Part shown: piece by piece, positions 32,577 through 39,151 of the stretch
How the letters are laid out: every line of letters begins with the position of its first letter
Numbering within the stretch: position 1 is the stretch's first letter
Source: a virus
Virus record (IMG/VR): IMGVR_UViG_3300020171_000009
Span: 1-48,155 of that record
Strand: one strand, 5' to 3'
DNA: 48,155 bases
The notes under the pieces: generated by a model
Seen by the model: only the letters and a program-made list of their open reading frames with translations
The model's database searches: none
Told to the model about the DNA's origin: nothing
Position numbers and translations under genes: made by a program

Positions 32577-32597
32577 CACCAATCACCACCTATTTTA

Positions 32598-32768
32598 TTA
32601 TTTTTTTTCACACATAGGACATATTACTATAAGTGTTGTTTCACTCTCATATATTTTATTACTTAAATATATATCAGTTATTTCTTCTCCGTCATCATTC
32701 CACGTTCTACCACATTTTTTACAAGCGTAATGGTATAATAAATCATTCTTATATTCCTTTATAAACAT
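32598..32768 (-). CDS. Zinc ribbon protein (56 aa)
   Basis: ATG 32768 after AAAGGAGTGAT. Cys16-x2-Cys19 (CKKCGRTW) and Cys50-x2-Cys53 (CPMCEKK) form a ribbon. Tandem with another zinc ribbon gene. Function unknown. Confidence 0.65.
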   Translation of the reverse strand: MFIKEYKNDLLYHYACKKCGRTWNDDGEEITDIYLSNKIYESETTLIVICPMCEKK

Positions 32769-32880
32769 AATATCACTCCTTTTTATCTACTATAACCGTT
32801 GGAGTATTATGTTCGACATTATATATAGTAGTGTGAGGACTATCATATAATCACCATACTCCAATAGAATGCTCAAAACC

Positions 32881-32908
32881 AGTAGGATAAGTATACTGTT
32901 ATCCTACT
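32881..32908 (-). repeat. Dispersed hairpin family, copy 4 (variant)
   Basis: Minus strand AGTAGGATAA, 8-nt loop, TTATCCTACT, then GGTT. The stem differs from the AGCAGG copies by paired changes but keeps the GGTT tail. Confidence 0.6.
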
Positions 32909-32962
32909 ATATGAGTATATTTTGGTGTTTCCACATAGTATATACCAAACTATGTTGCAACC

Positions 32963-32982
32963 AGCAGGGATAATTCCCTGCT
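32963..32982 (-). repeat. Dispersed hairpin family, copy 5
   Basis: Minus strand AGCAGGGA, ATTA, TCCCTGCT, then GGTT. It lies 6 nt past the 85-aa gene's stop. Confidence 0.7.
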
Positions 32983-32988
32983 TTACTG

Positions 32989-33246
32989 TTATTTGGTATA
33001 TATTTCTTTATAGTGCTTCTTATCTTCGGCAGTTACTACATACTTTGGATTTTTAACATAGCAATTAATCCCCAGATTTAGTATATTATCCTTATGTGGT
33101 ATCTTGCTATTTCCGTTAGTAGTGCCAACATTAATACTCTTTGTAGTGCTACTCAATCCAACATTCTTATTTAAATCAATAACAGCAGTTAAGATGTTCT
33201 TTTCATCAATAGTTACTCTACAATTTGAATACTCTTTAGTTAACAT
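32989..33246 (-). CDS. Hypothetical protein (85 aa)
   Basis: ATG 33246 after GCGAGGTAAATTAA. Beta-type Ser/Thr/Asn-rich middle (LSSTTKSINVGTTNGNSKIP) and a charged C-terminus. Preceded by promoter P7. No family is recognised. Confidence 0.6.
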   Translation of the reverse strand: MLTKEYSNCRVTIDEKNILTAVIDLNKNVGLSSTTKSINVGTTNGNSKIPHKDNILNLGINCYVKNPKYVVTAEDKKHYKEIYTK

Positions 33247-33296
33247 TTAATTTACCTCGCTTTATTTTTTTTTGACCCTTTTTTCGAGCCGTTATA

Positions 33297-33325
33297 ATCA
33301 TATCACAGCTTGCAATTTTTTGCAA
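33297..33325 (-). promoter_or_regulatory. Extended -10 promoter P7
   Basis: Minus strand TTGCAA (33325-33320), 17 bp, TATGAT (33302-33297) preceded by TGA. It serves the 85-aa gene. The TTGCAA element is repeated 10 bp on and is itself palindromic, so it could bind a regulator. Confidence 0.5.
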
Positions 33326-33428
33326 ATTTCGCCTATTGCTTACAGTTCATACTTTAGATAAGAAAGAAAGATATTATATTTCGCACTGCGAACCAGTTGG
33401 TTTTAGCACCAGCTATTAGCACCAGCTA

Positions 33429-33716
33429 CTAAACGTATAGTTTAATTGTATCTTTCTTTACTTGCATAGTATTGACCAAGCAAGTTATTATAAAATACAC
33501 ACTCGTATTAATACGTAGTATTAATAATTTATCATCGCCGTTAATCACTGCATACGTTTTTTGTATTTCCATTTTTTCGATTGATAGAGTAACCATTTTT
33601 TTGATTTTTTCGCTCGAAATTGCCCTCTCTTTTATCTGGTCTAACGTATGGTCATTACCGTTAATTTTATACGTTATGCCATTTTTTATTAATTTATATA
33701 ACTCAAAGCTTTTCAT
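33429..33716 (-). CDS. Hypothetical protein (95 aa)
   Basis: ATG 33716 after GAGAGGAG. N-terminal helix then strands, with a hydrophobic C-terminal part (LLILRINTSVYFIITCLV) that could be a membrane or core segment. No family is recognised. Confidence 0.6.
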   Translation of the reverse strand: MKSFELYKLIKNGITYKINGNDHTLDQIKERAISSEKIKKMVTLSIEKMEIQKTYAVINGDDKLLILRINTSVYFIITCLVNTMQVKKDTIKLYV

Positions 33717-33719
33717 AAA

Positions 33720-33887
33720 TTATAATCTCCTCTCGATATAGCATAGTAAGCTATACTTACTCTCAAAGATTTTAGTGTAATTATCTTGTTTAAGTATATA
33801 GTGCTTTGGGAAAACTCGTAATGAGCAATTCTCATTTTTTTGCTTAAAGATTTTAAATATTTTACTGACTTTACTAACTTTTGACAT
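33720..33887 (-). CDS. Small basic hypothetical protein (55 aa)
   Basis: ATG 33887 after AGAGGTTAATT. Begins MSKVSKVSKIFKIFKQKN, basic and repetitive. It ends 3 nt before the next start. Function unknown. Confidence 0.55.
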   Translation of the reverse strand: MSKVSKVSKIFKIFKQKNENCSLRVFPKHYILKQDNYTKIFESKYSLLCYIERRL

Positions 33888-33911
33888 AATAATTAACCTC
33901 TTTTTTTTTAT

Positions 33912-34070
33912 TTATTTAAAGTAATAGTCTTGAATTGCGTTCAAGTCGGCTTGACTAATTGGCTCATCGTTTTCAAGTTTACGCCATATCAAGTCAAGAT
34001 TAGCATTATCTTCAAGTATCTGGTCTGTATCGAGTGTGTCAAGTATCTGGTCTAACTTTTCGCTTTGCAT
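33912..34070 (-). CDS. Acidic helical protein (52 aa)
   Basis: ATG 34070 after GCGAGGTT, the first gene of the leftward block. Acidic, Leu/Asp-rich (SEKLDQILDTLDTDQILED) with a later segment DEPISQADLNAIQDYY. An extended -10 (TGCTATACT) lies at 34132-34124. An in-frame upstream start at 34133 would overlap that box. Function unknown. Confidence 0.6.
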   Translation of the reverse strand: MQSEKLDQILDTLDTDQILEDNANLDLIWRKLENDEPISQADLNAIQDYYFK

Positions 34071-34197
34071 TTTTTTTAACCTCGCTTTCGTTTTTTTTTC
34101 CTGCCTGCTTTGGCAGTGCCAAAAGTATAGCACATCTGGAAATTTGAAGCCGATTACTCCCGCCTGCGTATCAAGAACAACATTTGGGCGTATTCAC

Positions 34198-34241
34198 GTG
34201 TATTCAGGCACGTAGCGGGCGTGTATTCAGGTGTATTCAGG
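34198..34241 (+). repeat. GTGTATTCAGG iteron-like repeats
   Basis: Three exact 11-mers at 34198, 34221 and 34231. The last two are spaced by one helical turn. A related GGCGTATTCAC lies just upstream. Confidence 0.7.
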
Positions 34242-34808
34242 CGTGTAGTATAATTCATCAGCGAACTGTGAACGCCTGTTCATTTTCACACATTTGTTCG
34301 CACATATGACCTGCTCATAGTATCTGGTGTTTAGCACCTGCTACTAATTTTGCTATCTACCGCAAGAAAGGAATATAATCATAGACTAATAGATACACAA
34401 GAGTATAAAGAGAAGCCAGCATAAATAATGTAGTCGTGTGTGCGTGTGTATCGTGTTACACGTGTGTAAGCGTGTCCGTGTATGCGTTGGTATGGCAATT
34501 CCCTCATCCCAACACCTGCTCACATACGCAACACATAGCACCAACACCTATGACCAGCCCATAGCACCAGCACATAGCACCTGCCTGTGTGTGTTGGTGT
34601 TAGCACCAGCTCACAAGACACAACAGGCGTGGAAACACGTGTATATACAGGCGTTCCGTGTGTTTTGTGTGTATGTGAGCATATGTTCGTATGTGGTTTT
34701 GGGGGTAGGGCATCGGAAATCGTAGGGAAGCGGGACTCCTAGAGGGGACATTCCCACCCACAAAATGCCAAATTATCGCCAATATCGCCGTTTCGCAAAC
34801 CTACACAC

Positions 34809-34817
34809 TTTTCCACA
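34809..34817 (+). promoter_or_regulatory. DnaA-box-like site
   Basis: TTTTCCACA fits the relaxed DnaA box TTWTNCACA. It is a single site within the divergent region. Confidence 0.35.
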
Positions 34818-35162
34818 AGTGTTGCTATATATGACCAAAATGGGGGTGCTCCACCGTACCAATAAAAGGTTTCTCTGCGAACCATCCTGTATATCAAATA
34901 TACAATATTAAATATGCAGGATTGTAGTATAAATTCAGTATAATCTAGAATATAATACCCCCTATTGGTACTAATCTGTACTTAATCCGGAATTCAGTCA
35001 ACGTGCTAAAAATCATACTTTCAGCGTTTGCTGAATCTACCCTATATGTCCACTATATAGGGCATGAACCTAGAAAGTGTACATTCAGAGTGCATATAAT
35101 ATACACTTTTGTTAATTAAGTGGAGTGTGTCCAATTATTTGCAATTATTTGTGAAAAAACAC

Positions 35163-35191
35163 TTGACATTTGGGTGAAAGTATGATATAAT
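35163..35191 (+). promoter_or_regulatory. Sigma70-type promoter P6 (rightward operon)
   Basis: TTGACA (35163-35168), 17 bp, TATAAT (35186-35191), extended TGA. It is the only clear plus-strand promoter before the tRNA and structural genes, so it may drive a very long transcript. Confidence 0.9.
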
Positions 35192-35222
35192 ATTAACAGT
35201 AACATTGAATATAGGGGGGATT

Positions 35223-35336
35223 ATGTCTATGTGTTATTCATGTGAGATGGGATTTGTTATGAATTGGGGAGCGTTTGTAATAGGAGCTTTAATAGTTGGA
35301 ATAGTTTTAATAATTATTTTGTTATTTAGAAAATAG
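35223..35336 (+). CDS. Single-span membrane microprotein (37 aa)
   Basis: ATG 35223 after AGGGGGGA. Short N-terminus with Cys-x2-Cys (CYSCEM), then a transmembrane segment (AFVIGALIVGIVLIIILLF) ending RK. First gene after P6. Function unknown. Confidence 0.65.
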   Translation: MSMCYSCEMGFVMNWGAFVIGALIVGIVLIIILLFRK

Positions 35337-35345
35337 GGGGATACT

Positions 35346-35645
35346 ATGAAAATACCAGATAATATAAAAGTAGCTGGACATATCTATAAAGTGGTATGGG
35401 ATGATGAAAGATTATCAAACAAAGGTTTAGTCGGAGAAAGTGACCACCATAGGAATATTATATATATGTGTAAACGATATCGTGGAGATTTATTGAGTGC
35501 TAAATCAGAGATAGAAGAAACATTCATACATGAGATTTTTCATATAGTAGATGCTAATTACAATATGCGTACTTTAACAGAAGATGAAATAACAAGATTA
35601 TCAATCGGGTGGTATCAAGTTCTGAAAGATAATTTCAAGTTTTAA
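35346..35645 (+). CDS. Small HExxH metalloprotease-like protein (99 aa)
   Basis: ATG with an AGGGGGA site. HEIFH at about residues 63-67 in ETFIHEIFHIVDA gives the zinc-binding motif; a third ligand is not obvious. A second short HExxH protein (36408) has the same layout: N-terminal IPDNIKVAG or INIKIGG strands, then the HExxH helix. This is a common small phage protein type with no proven substrate. Confidence 0.65.
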   Translation: MKIPDNIKVAGHIYKVVWDDERLSNKGLVGESDHHRNIIYMCKRYRGDLLSAKSEIEETFIHEIFHIVDANYNMRTLTEDEITRLSIGWYQVLKDNFKF

Positions 35646-35656
35646 GGGGGGAAATT

Positions 35657-35821
35657 ATGAAAGTATATATTTTTCTACGCAAATTTAAACTTGAATTTGG
35701 TCACTATAAAATGTGGAGCATTGGGCAATACAATAGGTGGTATTCAATACCAACCGTTACAAAGTATTGTTTTAATATATTAGGTTCTACTATTATGTTT
35801 ACCTGTAAAGGAATTTATTAA
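35657..35821 (+). CDS. Basic aromatic hypothetical protein (54 aa)
   Basis: ATG 35657 after AAGGGGGGAAATT. Tyr/Trp/Lys-rich (FGHYKMWSIGQYNRWYSIP), with two Cys near the C-terminus. No family is recognised. Confidence 0.55.
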   Translation: MKVYIFLRKFKLEFGHYKMWSIGQYNRWYSIPTVTKYCFNILGSTIMFTCKGIY

Positions 35822-35831
35822 GGGGGGAAAA

Positions 35832-35918
35832 ATGAATAAGTATACAGAATTACTATTTTGGCTGTCAATAGCATTTGCAGCCGGGGTTATATCATATTTA
35901 TATAGGGGGAAAAAATGA
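35832..35918 (+). CDS. Membrane microprotein (28 aa)
   Basis: ATG 35832 after AAGGGGGGAAA. One hydrophobic span (LLFWLSIAFAAGVISYLY) then RGKK. Its TGA overlaps the next ATG (ATGA). Confidence 0.55.
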   Translation: MNKYTELLFWLSIAFAAGVISYLYRGKK

Positions 35919-36082
35919 AAGATATAAGATATGAAATAGAACAGATTTTGAGTGAAGTAGACTGGCATATTTGGCATATCAAAAACCAAGAAGAAAAAAA
36001 TGATGAAATCGAAACAGCAACTGAAAGGATTCTGAGAGTGGTAGGGATATGTGGAGAATGTGGACAGAGGGTGATTAAATGA
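35915..36082 (+). CDS. Small helical protein with C-terminal Cys pair (55 aa)
   Basis: Start overlaps the microprotein stop; a GGGGGAA site precedes it. Amphipathic helix (RYEIEQILSEVDWHIWHIKN) and CGECG near the C-terminus, possibly half a zinc site. Its TGA overlaps the next ATG. Confidence 0.6.
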   Translation: MKDIRYEIEQILSEVDWHIWHIKNQEEKNDEIETATERILRVVGICGECGQRVIK

Positions 36083-36411
36083 ATGAATATGTAAGAATAG
36101 AAAAAGATACAATCGCTAGCGGTTCGGTTACTAGTGTTTGGAAGAAAACAGAACATGAAGAAATAATGGATGAGTTAAGGGAGATAAAAAGACGGTTAAA
36201 CATACCTTCTCTCTCATATGTGCCACCTTATAATCCATGTAATTATTGTGCTTTTAATTGGAATTGTTGGAATTGTCCATATAGATACTATCCGAATTGG
36301 AATAGGTTTTATCCAACATGGTATTATTGGGATAAAAATTATGGAACTAGTGTACCATATTACTATGAAACAGTACCACAATGGACAGATACAACAGGGG
36401 GAACAGCATGA
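36079..36411 (+). CDS. Trp/Tyr-rich protein with Cys4 knuckle (110 aa)
   Basis: N-terminal about 45 residues are helical and charged. Residues 54-66 have Cys-x2-Cys-x5-Cys-x2-Cys, a zinc-knuckle spacing, and residues 50-103 hold over twenty Tyr/Trp. The aromatic region contains PYRYYPNWNRFYPTWYYWDK. This is unlike any family I recognise. Both ends overlap neighbours (ATGA). Confidence 0.6.
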   Translation: MNEYVRIEKDTIASGSVTSVWKKTEHEEIMDELREIKRRLNIPSLSYVPPYNPCNYCAFNWNCWNCPYRYYPNWNRFYPTWYYWDKNYGTSVPYYYETVPQWTDTTGGTA

Positions 36412-36722
36412 ACATAAAAATAGGGGGACAAATTTTCAAAGTAAACTTTATAAACGATTTACGTGATGAGACCGGGAAACGTGTAAATGGTACTATAAAA
36501 ACAGACCAATGCACAATAGATATTGCTACAGATGTAACAAAACAAAAACAACATTCAATATTGATTCATGAAGTATTACATGGTATACATACACATTATG
36601 ATGTAGAAGGAACTGAACATATAGTAGCAAAGATTGCGAATGGTATATACGCATTTATTGTTGATAATGCAGATTTTATAAAAGAGATAATTAAAACTAA
36701 CCAAAAATTAAAGGAAAAGTAA
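36408..36722 (+). CDS. Small HExxH metalloprotease-like protein (104 aa)
   Basis: ATG 36408 (ATGA overlap, GGGGGA site) instead of an upstream in-frame start. SILIHEVLHGIHTHY carries HEVLH. It shares size and layout with the 99-aa protein at 35346, so the two are probably paralogues. Its TAA overlaps the next ATG. Confidence 0.65.
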   Translation: MNIKIGGQIFKVNFINDLRDETGKRVNGTIKTDQCTIDIATDVTKQKQHSILIHEVLHGIHTHYDVEGTEHIVAKIANGIYAFIVDNADFIKEIIKTNQKLKEK

Positions 36723-37129
36723 TGGCATTTGACCGAAAAAATTACCACAAACAATATCAGAAAGAAAATAGAGAACAAATAAAAGAACGGATGAAACAAT
36801 ATTACATTGATAATAGAATTTATTTACGAGAATATAATAAACAATGGAAAAAAGATAATCCTAAAAATATCAGAAATGGGGAACTTCGAAGAAAATATAA
36901 TTTATCTTATGAGAATTTGTTATCAATGTGGGATGTACAAGATGGCAAATGTGCTATTTGTGGAGAAGAATTCAAAAATTCTTCTGATGCTTTTGTAGAC
37001 CATAACCACGAAACCAATGAAATCAGAGGATTGCTTTGCAGACAATGTAATTTAGGTATAGGATTTTTCAAAGATAACTCGGAGTTAACAATGAATGCGA
37101 CAAAATATCTTGTAAGGAATAAAACATAA
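36722..37129 (+). CDS. Endonuclease VII-like HNH nuclease
   Basis: 135 aa. Residues about 75-120 show CAICGEEF, FVDHNHETNEIRGLLCRQCN and LGIGFF, the recombination endonuclease VII fold (PF02945) with Cys4 zinc and DHNH active site. It may resolve branched DNA before packaging. The N-terminal NRE-rich repeats resemble those of the HNH protein at 2379. It overlaps both neighbours by 1 nt (TAATG). Confidence 0.85.
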   Translation: MAFDRKNYHKQYQKENREQIKERMKQYYIDNRIYLREYNKQWKKDNPKNIRNGELRRKYNLSYENLLSMWDVQDGKCAICGEEFKNSSDAFVDHNHETNEIRGLLCRQCNLGIGFFKDNSELTMNATKYLVRNKT

Positions 37130-37482
37130 TGAAAATCTTAGACAAGAAAAAAAATGAAGTAGCTAATTGGACTAGGGTTGGTCGTAATCCAGATGGAACT
37201 TTTGCAATAGGAAATAAAGAGCAACGTCAGAAACCATTACTAGTTGGGGATTTCCTAGATGCTGTACAACATGTTGGACAGGAATATGGAGTACCAATAT
37301 TAGTACAGGCTATAAGAATGGCTTATAGTGACCCAAAACTAATGGGTAAAGTATTAGATAAATTTGTCTCTAATGCTGGTGATAAAGATTTAAAGACAAA
37401 AGAGGCAATTCAAATAATTATTACTAACTATCTTGGTCAACAAACAGATGAAAAGATAATTGAAGTAGATGTTATAAAATAA
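37129..37482 (+). CDS. Candidate small terminase / DNA-binding protein
   Basis: 117 aa. The N-terminus (RVGRNPDGTFAIGNKEQRQKP) resembles the flexible start of several phage DNA-binding and small-terminase-like proteins. The helical rest includes KLMGKVLDKFVSN. It is the only such protein between the endonuclease VII gene and the large terminase. The call is tentative. Confidence 0.4.
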   Translation: MKILDKKKNEVANWTRVGRNPDGTFAIGNKEQRQKPLLVGDFLDAVQHVGQEYGVPILVQAIRMAYSDPKLMGKVLDKFVSNAGDKDLKTKEAIQIIITNYLGQQTDEKIIEVDVIK

Positions 37483-37607
37483 TGGGAAGTAAAGATAACA
37501 AAATATATATATGCTGGGACTCAGGAATAGAAGATTATTCTGCCATAGTATATTATAAAATAGTTGATGGCATATATGAAATTAAAAAGATAATATTGGT
37601 GAGATAA
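37482..37607 (+). CDS. Short hypothetical protein (41 aa)
   Basis: ATG 37482 overlaps the preceding stop (TAATG). Sequence MGSKDNKIYICWDSGIEDYS then strands ending KKIILVR. It may be a short domain or the start of a decayed enzyme. Function unknown. Confidence 0.5.
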   Translation: MGSKDNKIYICWDSGIEDYSAIVYYKIVDGIYEIKKIILVR

Positions 37608-37775
37608 ATGAATAAATTTGGTCATTGTCTTGAATGTAAAAGATTATTACCAATAGAATTTATGGAACGAGTAGAGTATTACGATGGTCATTTAATTCAA
37701 GGAGCTTATCATCACAAACTTTTATGTAAATCATGTAAAGAAAAGGCAGAAGAAGTCTTTAGGGAGAAGAAATGA
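37608..37775 (+). CDS. Zinc-ribbon-like protein (55 aa)
   Basis: ATG directly after the previous TAA. Cys7-x2-Cys10 (HCLECK) and a later Cys-x2-Cys (CKSCKEK) form a ribbon, with a basic/acidic helix at the C-terminus. Its TGA overlaps the protease start. Confidence 0.6.
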   Translation: MNKFGHCLECKRLLPIEFMERVEYYDGHLIQGAYHHKLLCKSCKEKAEEVFREKK

Positions 37776-38890
37776 AGAAAATATTAATAATAATGTTATT
37801 AGTAATGTCTTTAGTCATACCTGTTTTAGCTGATGGATACCCCACCCCAGCAGTAGACGAATTAGCAGTACAAACTTTTGTTGAATCTGTAGGTGTACAA
37901 ATTAGAATACCTGTAGTATATACTTATAATACTCTGACTTGGTATAAGTATGAAGAAGGAAAGAAATTGACCGACAAAGAGATTGATAAATTAAGTGATG
38001 ACGAGAAAGAGTGGTATAAATTAGGGTACAAAGTTGTTTATGGAGAATGGCAGACAAAAGACGAAGAAAAGGTAGAAATTGCAATCTATGGTAGTGGTGT
38101 AATAATTTATTCCGCTGTTTTACCAGAACCATTACAGTCTAAGGAAAAAGGAATATACGGAGCAACACTTATACTAACAAATTATCATGTAGCTGAACCG
38201 CTTATAGATAAATTAAGTCTGGGAAGTAGGTTCAAACCAATAAATGTATATGCTGAAAGCGATATAATAAAATCTACATACCCACCACAAATGACAATCA
38301 GGGAAGGTTCTCGACCAATTAAGCAGAAGTTTATGGAATTAGGAACAATGGAAACAACAGGATATGTAGCAACTAAAAATACTATGGAAATAAAGTGTAA
38401 AATTGACCAACATTATCAGATTAATGCTAAAGTGGTAGCTTATGATAAAGGATTAGATGTAGCAGTATTACAGGTAGATAATGTATTTTTTCAACCTTAT
38501 GCAACATTTAGACAAACACCTTGCCAAGTAGGAGAGAGGATTTGGAGTAGAGATGCACCATTAGCCTTACCATTTAGTACGAATAGAGGAAGAATCAATC
38601 AAACAGGATTAGATTTAGGAGTATGGGCTTCTGGTTTAGGTTGGAATGACCAAGTCAAGACTGATATAGCATCAGCACCGGGTTCAAGTGGAGCAGGTAT
38701 CTTTGACGTAAATGGTTTTTTAATAGCTCAACATCATGGAGTATTGGTTCACCAAGGTAATTATATTGAAGGTGGACATCTAGCTAATCCCGGCGATAAA
38801 ATAGCAGAATGGTTATCTTGGAATGGATTTAGTTACATTTTTTTAGAAAAACCATATAAGACACAATTAGATTTTTTATCAAAAGAATAA
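37772..38890 (+). CDS. Secreted trypsin-like serine protease (372 aa)
   Basis: Residues 1-20 are a signal peptide (basic start, hydrophobic core, cleavage after VLA). The catalytic triad is visible: His139 in TNYHVAE, Asp229 in GLDVAVLQV and Ser306 in APGSSGAG. The fold matches S1/DegP-type proteases without a PDZ domain. The enzyme should be exported by the host, which is unusual for a phage. It is the last gene before the tRNA array. Confidence 0.8.
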   Translation: MKKILIIMLLVMSLVIPVLADGYPTPAVDELAVQTFVESVGVQIRIPVVYTYNTLTWYKYEEGKKLTDKEIDKLSDDEKEWYKLGYKVVYGEWQTKDEEKVEIAIYGSGVIIYSAVLPEPLQSKEKGIYGATLILTNYHVAEPLIDKLSLGSRFKPINVYAESDIIKSTYPPQMTIREGSRPIKQKFMELGTMETTGYVATKNTMEIKCKIDQHYQINAKVVAYDKGLDVAVLQVDNVFFQPYATFRQTPCQVGERIWSRDAPLALPFSTNRGRINQTGLDLGVWASGLGWNDQVKTDIASAPGSSGAGIFDVNGFLIAQHHGVLVHQGNYIEGGHLANPGDKIAEWLSWNGFSYIFLEKPYKTQLDFLSKE

Positions 38891-38900
38891 AAAATAATAA

Positions 38901-38975
38901 GGCAGAGAAAACTCTGGTTGAGTTTACGAGCCTCATAAGCTTGGAAGGGCAGTTCGATTCTGTCCTCTGCTACCA
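38901..38975 (+). tRNA. tRNA with CAU anticodon (copy 1)
   Basis: Acceptor GGCAGAG/CTCTGCT, anticodon loop CTCATAA on stem CGAGC/GCTTG, T-loop TTCGATT, encoded CCA. CAU may be Met or, if lysidine-modified, Ile for AUA. Confidence 0.9.
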
Positions 38976-38979
38976 TTAT

Positions 38980-39071
38980 GGGGATATAAGGTTTCGACAG
39001 CTTTACATTCTGGGATAGCTCCCGGTTACAGGTTCCGCTGGACACGTGTTCGAATCACGTTATCTCCACCA
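38980..39071 (+). ncRNA. tmRNA-like RNA without mRNA domain (92 nt)
   Basis: GGGGATA/TATCTCC acceptor with a G3-U70 pair and A73, the alanine/tmRNA identity elements. The D region reads AAGGTTTCGACAG as in tmRNA, and the 3' arm ACGTG-TTCGAAT-CACGT ends CCA. The middle has a short CAGC/GCTG stem and a CTGGG/CCCGG hairpin but no 7-nt anticodon loop and no tag frame. It could be a minimised tmRNA or an aminoacylatable decoy. Confidence 0.6.
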
Positions 39072-39074
39072 ACT

Positions 39075-39151
39075 GTGGCGTTCGTACAATGGTTAGTACC
39101 CCACGCTGTGAACGTGGAAAAGAGGGTTCAATTCTTCCTCACGTCACCCCA
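39075..39151 (+). tRNA. tRNA-His(GUG)
   Basis: Acceptor GTGGCGT/ACGTCAC, stem CCACG/CGTGG, loop CTGTGAA, discriminator C, CCA encoded. No extra G-1 is visible. Confidence 0.92.

Larger units (their letters stand above)
32769..32988 (-). other. Non-coding leader with several stem-loops
   Basis: No gene in 220 nt. TTGGAGTAT/ATACTCCAA encloses a long arm (about 32810-32865), a 10-bp hairpin lies at 32881-32908 and CATAGT/ACTATG near 32935-32955 forms another. On the minus strand this is the region between the 85-aa gene and the zinc ribbon genes. It could be a structured leader or small RNA. Confidence 0.5.
34071..35162. other. Divergent non-coding control region, candidate origin
   Basis: No gene in about 1.1 kb between outward-reading transcripts. 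It holds three GTGTATTCAGG repeats (34198, and 34221/34231 ten bp apart), many TAGCACC(A/T)GC words between 34320 and 34615, GT-rich repeats (34435-34490) and a DnaA-box-like TTTTCCACA at 34809-34817. Its right part has hairpins, for example CCCTATAT/ATATAGGG at 35041-35063. Base composition is richer in GC than the flanks. Origin function is inferred. Confidence 0.55.

Noticed and set aside
28834-32982. Rho-independent terminators at the dispersed hairpins
   Set aside because: No T run on either strand side; the conserved tail is GGTT.
34438-34725. Coding frame in the divergent region
   Set aside because: Low-complexity translation of GT/CA repeats with no ribosome site; the region is better explained as non-coding control DNA.
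38980-39071. Class II tRNA-Ser or tRNA-Leu
   Set aside because: The central hairpin does not give a 7-nt loop with T33, and the D region has the tmRNA pattern instead of a D-arm.
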